64,000 nucleotides of DNA from UBA2256 sp964531105. Lineage in GTDB: Bacteria; Spirochaetota; Spirochaetia; Treponematales; Rectinemataceae. Position 1 is the first letter of the stretch. Every line of letters starts with the position of its first letter. The translations under genes were made by a program, and so were the position numbers. Location of the stretch: the NCBI GenBank assembly GCA_964531105.1, contig CAZHFN010000010.1:1-64000 (forward strand), written 5' to 3'. Under the pieces are notes generated by a model. The model made no database searches and had not been told where the DNA came from. It worked only from the letters and a program-made list of their open reading frames with translations. Positions 59,258 through 64,000 of the stretch are shown here, piece by piece.

Positions 59258-60274
59258 ATGAGCACGGATACCGTTTATCTTATCCAGATTGCAGAAAACT
59301 CATTCGATCTGTTCTCGGAGAGCAACACGGGGGTGCTAAACCTGGCCGGCTCCGCCTCGGGTGAGAATGCCCTGGCGGCCGCCAGAGAAATCGCCTCGGA
59401 GTTCCTGGATGCCGAAGAAGCCGTAACCGAGCAGGAGTTGTTCTTTCAGGATAGCTTTGGAAACCCACCTCTCTACGAATTAAATACCTTCAGGCCGCGT
59501 GTCTGGCGCCGGGGACCTCCCGGAGCGGTAGGTAAAGAGATTGCAGGATTCCTCTACCGCTACCCAGGCCTGCGTCAGGCCATGAAATGCGGGGATTTCA
59601 TCGCCGCCGGCACCGCGATTCAGCGCTCCAAAAAGCTCAAAAACTTCCGTTCCCTGCTGCGGTATATGGCGGGCGAGGAAGTCTTTCTCATCTTCGCCCT
59701 ATACTGGCTTTCGGCCTTCGACGAATTCAAGCAGGGTCACCTGGCCGCCCTGCTCGCAGGCCGACAGGGTCCGGCCAAGGAAAACCCCTACGGCGAACTC
59801 TTCGATTTCGCCAAGCCTTGTATCGAAGCCACGGATCTGACGGAATTCAAGGACGAAATCAAGCGCAAGCTTTCTGCCTACCTCTTCGAAAAGCACGGAA
59901 CCCTCGTTCTACCCCTAGTGGGTGAAAACTTTGGCAAGGCGACTAGCGAAATGCGGAAGCGAAGCAGCGAAGCCCTCTCCGAAGGTCGCCGCCGCGCCCT
60001 GGTGGAAGGCCTGGAAGGCTTCGAGGCCCGAATCCGCGCATGGCTGGAGCGCATCGAATTCGCCCTCCGCCAGGACCCCTTCAACAAAGCCGACGCCAAC
60101 GCCCTCTCCATCCTGGCCCGCCTTCCCGACGACGGCCGCACCTACCTTGCCGGCTACCTCCGCGCCGACCTCGCCGCCTTCCTTACCCCCATGCTGAAAA
60201 AAGGCAATTCCCTTCAAACCAAACTGTTTTGGCTGGATGATACAGAGACAAAGGTTGCGGTTAGGGCGCAATAA
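59258..60274 (+). CDS. Hypothetical protein downstream of WYL operator
   Basis: Cytoplasmic protein of 338 residues, not recognised. The first 60 residues form a possible small domain (VYLIQIAENSFDLFSE) followed by a largely helical, charged body with a coiled-coil-like stretch (SEALSEGRRRALVEGLEGF). No enzymatic motif was seen. The ATG at 59258 has GGGAGGG before it. The gap to the WYL gene is 210 bp and contains the tandem operator, so this is the most likely target of that regulator. It ends before a bidirectional terminator. Confidence 0.7.
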   Translation: MSTDTVYLIQIAENSFDLFSESNTGVLNLAGSASGENALAAAREIASEFLDAEEAVTEQELFFQDSFGNPPLYELNTFRPRVWRRGPPGAVGKEIAGFLYRYPGLRQAMKCGDFIAAGTAIQRSKKLKNFRSLLRYMAGEEVFLIFALYWLSAFDEFKQGHLAALLAGRQGPAKENPYGELFDFAKPCIEATDLTEFKDEIKRKLSAYLFEKHGTLVLPLVGENFGKATSEMRKRSSEALSEGRRRALVEGLEGFEARIRAWLERIEFALRQDPFNKADANALSILARLPDDGRTYLAGYLRADLAAFLTPMLKKGNSLQTKLFWLDDTETKVAVRAQ

Positions 60275-60362
60275 CATAAATCTTCGAGCTAGCTTTGAAT
60301 TCGTATACATTTAAGAAAAAGAATGCCAAAATAATTTTAAGAGTTCGCTTGAAAAATTCAAT

Positions 60363-60400
60363 AAAGAATAAGCCCCTCATTCGAGGAGCTTATTCTTTTA
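60363..60400. terminator. Bidirectional terminator
   Basis: AAAGAATAAGC (60363-60373) pairs with GCTTATTCTTT (60388-60398). The inner stem CCTC/GAGG is separated by a one-base mismatch, with a four-base loop. It lies between the unknown rightward gene and the small leftward pair. Confidence 0.8.
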
Positions 60401-60404
60401 CTTG

Positions 60405-60536
60405 CTATTTTTTCTTCTTCTCTCTTTGAGATAATGCGCTAGCTGCAGCAGTTTTTTCAGTTCTTGTTGACCGGGGATTACTTAATACTTTTCCTGCCGC
60501 AGAAGCTGCCCTAGATGAGGTTTTTTTGCTTTTCAT
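60405..60536 (-). CDS. Small basic Ser/Lys/Ala-rich protein (43 aa)
   Basis: Forty-three residues, strongly basic (SKKTSSRAASAAGKVLS), ending QREKKKK. The start is ATG at 60536 because a good AAGGAG lies seven bases upstream. A longer open frame to 60653 has no such site. It overlaps the end of the 79-residue gene by 26 bases. Similar short basic proteins with this Ser/Ala/Lys pattern are common in bacteria as I recall, but I know no function. Confidence 0.65.
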   Translation of the reverse strand: MKSKKTSSRAASAAGKVLSNPRSTRTEKTAAASALSQREKKKK

Positions 60537-60750
60537 AGACTCTCCTTGTACCCGAATAAAGTATGTCATCATAGTCACCTCGCTTAATGCGCCATAAGCA
60601 CATATATAGGCAACCTGATGGCCTGTAATTTCCTGTCTTGTTAAAGAAAGCATCCTCTAACATGATAGGAACCGAATACGTTACCTGACCGAATTCCTTT
60701 TCGATCTCCACTAGAGCTTGAAGCTCTCTTTTTGAGTAACGTTTTCCCAT
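60511..60750 (-). CDS. Small hypothetical protein, partner of the 43-residue basic protein
   Basis: Protein of 79 residues beginning GKRYSKRELQALVEIEKEFG, with a Cys/Tyr-rich middle (YRPSGCLYMCLWRIKRG). AAGGAG is four bases before the ATG, so translation is likely. Its 3' end overlaps the basic small gene. No family recognised. The order and overlap suggest the two are produced together. Confidence 0.65.
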   Translation of the reverse strand: MGKRYSKRELQALVEIEKEFGQVTYSVPIMLEDAFFNKTGNYRPSGCLYMCLWRIKRGDYDDILYSGTRRVYEKQKNLI

Positions 60751-60859
60751 AAAACTCCTTCGGCATAGGAGGAGGTGATTGATTTAATGGTGTAATAGTA
60801 AAAAATGCGAACAATGACTATATTTTTGAATAATTTGCCATCATTTCACATTATATACC

Positions 60860-60889
60860 TTGACAGCCATTTTTTTTAATCTCTATAAT
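60860..60889 (+). promoter_or_regulatory. Consensus sigma-70 promoter facing right, with no ORF behind it
   Basis: TTGACA (60860-60865) and TATAAT (60884-60889) both match consensus with 18-bp spacing. No rightward gene follows up to the leftward operon ending at 61193, so a non-coding transcript is implied. The surrounding 60751-61192 gap is A+T-rich. Confidence 0.55.
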
Positions 60890-60931
60890 TGTGAACCTTA
60901 GTTAATTTAGCTCCTATGCCTAATTCTTCAT

Positions 60932-60990
60932 AGACCGCCAAGAAGACTGATCCTCTTCAAGGTGGTCTTTGGTGTTTACAGGCATACACC
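60932..60990 (+). ncRNA. Candidate structured RNA downstream of the consensus promoter
   Basis: About 40 bases past the promoter is a stem 60932-60946/60954-60968, twelve or so pairs with an AA/AA internal loop and one G-U pair, and then a smaller stem GGTGT (60971-60975)/ACACC (60986-60990). It is a patch of higher G+C in A+T-rich sequence with no open frame. No Rfam family was recognised, and its 3' end is undefined. Confidence 0.35.
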
Positions 60991-61192
60991 TGCTTCACCA
61001 CATTGCACATTAAAAAAATTATCAAACCATGTCAAGTGGTCGTAACACAATATAAAGACACCAACTATGGATGGTCCACAACATATTGTATATATCGAAA
61101 AATAATTACTAAAGTGAAAAATATTGATTTAAAAAAACCTAATATAAAAAGTTAAATTAATATATTATATTTTCTGCATTAATGATGTTGTA

Positions 61193-62128
61193 TTAATTGT
61201 GTAAAGCCAAAATCGGCTCAAGCATTTCAGTTTCTATTCTCCATGCTTGCCATACGTTTTCTAATTCTTCTTCAGACGCATTCCATCCAAAAGACCAATA
61301 GGTCCATTTATCGTATTGTGCATCTGATAAAAATGGCCATCGAGCGTTTGAGAGTATATTAGAGATACTATTAATCAGCTTTCCACATTGTATAGTGATT
61401 TCAATCAACTTTTCGAAATTAAGATTTTCTTCTTTTATATCCATTGATGCTCTGCTATTTTTTGTCGCCGCATGTGCAAAATACTTATTAGTGAGATACT
61501 TAACTTCAGTATTAATTTCTTTGGTTCTTTCGATCAAATCATTAAGATACTCTTCTGGAATAACATCATTCTCGGTTCTCGCATCTGGTGCAGTCAATGT
61601 GATCTCATCCCATTGCTTATGAAGAGAGTAAGATTGATAAGGAGAACAGTCTTTTGGTATAGGTCCGAACTTAACACCTATTCGTTGCTGATTTTCTAAA
61701 TATTCGTCATGCTTCCTATTTAATATTTCAATATCGTACTCAAGATTCTTAAGACTAAATAACCTTCTTCTTGAGTATTCTTTTCTATGTTTTTTAATAT
61801 CCTTAAGAAGGCTTTGTATCGATATTATAGATCTATCGTTTTTCTCTTCGCTACAATTCAATTTTCCATCTTCAGTTATTTTTCTAATAGCAATACAAAA
61901 ACTTTTGAAGAAATTTGTCACAATGAATTCATAGACGATTGGATTTATTTTTAATTCGTCAGAATCTTTGCTTCCAGTCTTCTCCCATGAGTGCTGTATT
62001 GCTTTAAAAACACCGATATCCCATACCAAATTAGTGATTTGGCCAACCAAAGTATTGGAATCCATGGGCTCAGTGCATAAAGCACTGTCCCAAGTTTTCC
62101 ATAAAACGTTAAACTCTCGATCAGTCAT
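61193..62128 (-). CDS. Hypothetical protein, possibly AbiU2/HEPN-like
   Basis: Protein of 311 residues, helical, A+T-rich. The segment EVKYLTNKYFAHAATKNSRA resembles the R/N-K-x-x-A-H core of AbiU2-type and HEPN-related proteins found in phage-abortive systems. The Arg-x4-6-His RNase motif is not clearly complete, so nuclease activity is unproven. It overlaps the gene before it by eight bases and is the last gene of the PglZ operon. The start ATG depends on translational coupling. Confidence 0.5.
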   Translation of the reverse strand: MTDREFNVLWKTWDSALCTEPMDSNTLVGQITNLVWDIGVFKAIQHSWEKTGSKDSDELKINPIVYEFIVTNFFKSFCIAIRKITEDGKLNCSEEKNDRSIISIQSLLKDIKKHRKEYSRRRLFSLKNLEYDIEILNRKHDEYLENQQRIGVKFGPIPKDCSPYQSYSLHKQWDEITLTAPDARTENDVIPEEYLNDLIERTKEINTEVKYLTNKYFAHAATKNSRASMDIKEENLNFEKLIEITIQCGKLINSISNILSNARWPFLSDAQYDKWTYWSFGWNASEEELENVWQAWRIETEMLEPILALHN

Positions 62129-62771
62129 TTCTAATTAATATGGCATTATCAATAACCTTTGGAATACTTCTGTTCCAAAGGTTATCATCATCGGTGACTA
62201 TTGAATTCCAGTCGATGTCCTCTTGAGCTATTCTAAAGGATAGATCTACTACTTCAAAATACTTGTGAATTGATTCAGAAGTATTCCCATAGCAGAACGT
62301 TAGGGTGTTTTTACCGTCCATAGGCATAAGAAGATCTGGGAAGATAAAATGTAGTAATTTTGAGTTCGATACAAGACGTTGGTTGCTTACCATAAGAGAA
62401 AGGCCGTTATAGAGCAAACTCAACAATTCTTTTATGTCTTTTAAGTCTGTGGTAAGAATACTCCCAGATTTCTTTTCTAAAGCTTTAAAAGCATCAATGT
62501 TATCGTGTATGTTGCTTTTAAAATCGATGAAATCCTTCATTTTTGCACCACGAGAATTCATATCCCATGAAACCAATGTGGCATAGAGCAACTCGATATT
62601 GGTATCGTTTCTTAGAAATTTATCAACTTTCGGTGTATTCCTTCTTAAGTTTATGGTTTTCGAATAGAAATAAAGAGATGGACCGTGGCGATATATTACA
62701 TCGATTCTGTGTATTCTACTATTTATTATATTTACTAGGCTGGCGCATTTTTGTTCAATTCCTGGAATCAC
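62121..62771 (-). CDS. Hypothetical protein of the PglZ operon
   Basis: Protein of 216 residues, mostly helical. A conserved-looking segment NSKLLHFIFPDLLMPMDGKN suggests a known uncharacterised family, but I could not name it. The start is GTG at 62771 with GGAG seven bases upstream. It lies 10 bp after the 250-residue gene and overlaps the 311-residue gene by eight bases. Confidence 0.6.
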   Translation of the reverse strand: MIPGIEQKCASLVNIINSRIHRIDVIYRHGPSLYFYSKTINLRRNTPKVDKFLRNDTNIELLYATLVSWDMNSRGAKMKDFIDFKSNIHDNIDAFKALEKKSGSILTTDLKDIKELLSLLYNGLSLMVSNQRLVSNSKLLHFIFPDLLMPMDGKNTLTFCYGNTSESIHKYFEVVDLSFRIAQEDIDWNSIVTDDDNLWNRSIPKVIDNAILIRND

Positions 62772-62781
62772 GTATAAGCTC

Positions 62782-63534
62782 CTATTTTATTTTTCCAGAT
62801 GGTTTAACCATTCCTTTTGGATTTTTATATTCAATATATCCTTGTCTTGATCCAGTTTTTGAGACTGCCAGTAAAACTTGATTAGGATAGGGCGGTTGTT
62901 TTGGTTTGAGAAAATAATGCCAATCGCGATACTCAAAGTCGTCGATAGAGATTTGTTTACCGCCAGATAATCTGATGCCTATAGCTACGAAGAGTTCCGC
63001 AGCTCTATCATCGGTAATTTCTCTACATGGTATAGCGCGATATACACCACGTTTATCTCTTACAATAAGGTTAATCTCTACAAGCATTGGGAACACTGCA
63101 TCGAGGGCAATTTCTAAGGTTCTATTACTACCGTAGAGGCTGCCTATTTTTTGTGCGATATATCGACGACTCACTAATTCTTGTACTCGAAATACTTTAG
63201 CAAGTACGGCTATAACATCGTAAAATAATGGGTATGCAAGAGTTATCAAGGTAAGCGTGATGGCATGCTTATCGGTTGCATTTAGCTTTTTGTATCGTTC
63301 ATGCCCAATACGTTTTTGTATGAATTCTAATACAGGTTTATCAAGAGAGAGGATTCTATTAGTATACTGAGAAGCTTTTAGAGCACGGTTATGGCCTTTA
63401 TAGACTAAAGCCATATCTGCTTTCATTGCAGTTGTATCTATGGTTCCGGTTTCTAAATAATTAGTAATGTACTTCTCGAGTAATTCTATTGGTACCCTTT
63501 GATTTATTCCTATATACCGTGATTGTTTATTCAT
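62782..63534 (-). CDS. Hypothetical protein directly downstream of the PglZ gene
   Basis: Protein of 250 residues with a helical N-terminal half (LLEKYITNYLETGTIDTTAM) and a middle region suggesting a winged-helix (VSRRYIAQKIGSLYGSNR, then LIVRDKRGVYRAI). Position after pglZ recalls BrxA in some BREX systems, and the helical outline is loosely similar, but no shared motif was found. The ATG at 63534 follows the PglZ stop by two bases, with GTGGAG before it. A GTG at 63540 is an alternative. Confidence 0.6.
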   Translation of the reverse strand: MNKQSRYIGINQRVPIELLEKYITNYLETGTIDTTAMKADMALVYKGHNRALKASQYTNRILSLDKPVLEFIQKRIGHERYKKLNATDKHAITLTLITLAYPLFYDVIAVLAKVFRVQELVSRRYIAQKIGSLYGSNRTLEIALDAVFPMLVEINLIVRDKRGVYRAIPCREITDDRAAELFVAIGIRLSGGKQISIDDFEYRDWHYFLKPKQPPYPNQVLLAVSKTGSRQGYIEYKNPKGMVKPSGKIK

Positions 63535-63536
63535 TA

Positions 63537-64000
63537 TCACTCCACGATGCCAAAGGGCACTAACATCTCGAGTAGGTGACTTCCCCCATGTGTAACAACT
63601 ATAGGATCGTTACAGAATGCGGAGTTATCACTCAAATAGACTACTGAAGCACGGCGGCAAGCTTTCAAATTTGGATTAGATGCGAGGTAGGATATCGCTA
63701 TCTCTTCTGATGCAAATTCTATGTGTCGCTTGCTGCGAGAGTTTGAAAGACAACGGGACTTCATAGGAACACTACCGATTCCGCGCGCTTCAATGTTTCC
63801 ATGGTCTGATGTGATGTAACAACGAAATCCCTTTGACCGTAATTCTTGTATGAGTGCAACTATGCTAGATTTATTAATCCACGTTTTTGTATCTTGAAAA
63901 AGCTGTGCGTTCCCAAGAATCGCTCCGTGGAGTATTTCATCCAAGTCTGTGCATACTATTCCAGCAACTTGAGTGTTGGGCACTATGTCATAATTCAAGC
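63537..64000 (-). CDS. pglZ: PglZ-domain protein, N-terminus outside window
   Basis: C-terminal 154 residues of a PglZ-type alkaline-phosphatase-superfamily protein. The metal-site region ITSDHGNIEARG is clear, and the C-terminal VVTHGGSHLLEMLVPFGIVE is the typical PglZ end. VCTDLDEILHG upstream fits the first conserved Asp/His region. PglZ is a core component of Pgl and BREX phage-defence systems. The frame is open at base 63998, so most of the protein lies to the right of the window. Confidence 0.82.
   Translation of the reverse strand, partial: LNYDIVPNTQVAGIVCTDLDEILHGAILGNAQLFQDTKTWINKSSIVALIQELRSKGFRCYITSDHGNIEARGIGSVPMKSRCLSNSRSKRHIEFASEEIAISYLASNPNLKACRRASVVYLSDNSAFCNDPIVVTHGGSHLLEMLVPFGIVE

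Noticed and set aside
62782..63534. Assignment of the 250-residue protein as BrxA
   Set aside because: Position after pglZ fits, but no BrxA motif could be recognised by eye, so only the similarity in position is noted.

Overview
The window (about 52-53% G+C over most of its length, clearly A+T-rich from about 60.3 kb to the end) looks like chromosomal DNA of a spirochaete, probably a Treponema/Rectinema-like member of Spirochaetota. This is an inference from gene order (rpoN-hpf-hprK-ptsH), a fused aroD-aroE, a CBS-containing manganese pyrophosphatase, secreted proteins ending in aromatic beta-barrel signatures, and a HPr kinase/HPr pair. No 16S rRNA gene is present to confirm it.

0-17 kb is mostly housekeeping: grpE-dnaK (dnaK runs off the left edge), rpoN-hpf-hprK-ptsH, lexA-holA-traB, a family II pyrophosphatase, pth, era, aroDE, a free-standing DbpA RNA-binding-domain protein with a metallo-hydrolase and an ApbE flavin transferase, and a PAP2 phosphatase. 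A compact element with nested palindromes and a 9-bp flanking duplication sits before the DbpA-like gene. 17-30 kb holds a tRNA-Leu(CAA), a secreted FMN-binding protein that is a likely ApbE client, an Omp85-like barrel, a flippase-like membrane protein, a TRAP uptake operon, ilvE, a carbohydrate cluster (beta-propeller glycosidase-like protein, LigB-type dioxygenase, pectinesterase without a signal peptide) and two exported proteins.

30-48 kb is transport and catabolism: an AEC carrier, a four-gene osmoprotectant ABC importer, a VapBC pair, then a catabolic regulon (kdgK, kdgA, RidA, a D-threonine-aldolase-like enzyme, an IclR regulator, a SelA-like PLP enzyme, a five-gene oligopeptide ABC importer and a cyclic amidohydrolase). 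KdgR/IclR-like palindromes lie in both divergent promoter regions. The genes fit uptake of an amino-sugar-acid or D-amino-acid conjugate, deacylation, PLP-dependent ammonia elimination, imine clean-up by RidA and an Entner-Doudoroff-type finish to pyruvate and glyceraldehyde 3-phosphate.

48-54 kb carries enolase, an EAL protein with a degenerate GGDEF domain and a large DUF362 membrane protein. From 54 kb the DNA is accessory: an attC-like imperfect hairpin, an orphan gene, a DUF4143 ATPase preceded by three direct repeats, a second VapBC pair, a truncated HTH antitoxin, an AbrB-WYL regulator operon with a tandem operator before an unknown gene, and a small overlapping gene pair. The right end is a tight, A+T-rich leftward operon of a PglZ-domain protein (running off the window) and three unrecognised genes, the last one faintly AbiU2/HEPN-like. 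This is the best candidate for an undescribed, probably anti-phage, system. A consensus promoter next to it points to a short structured RNA with no evident ORF.
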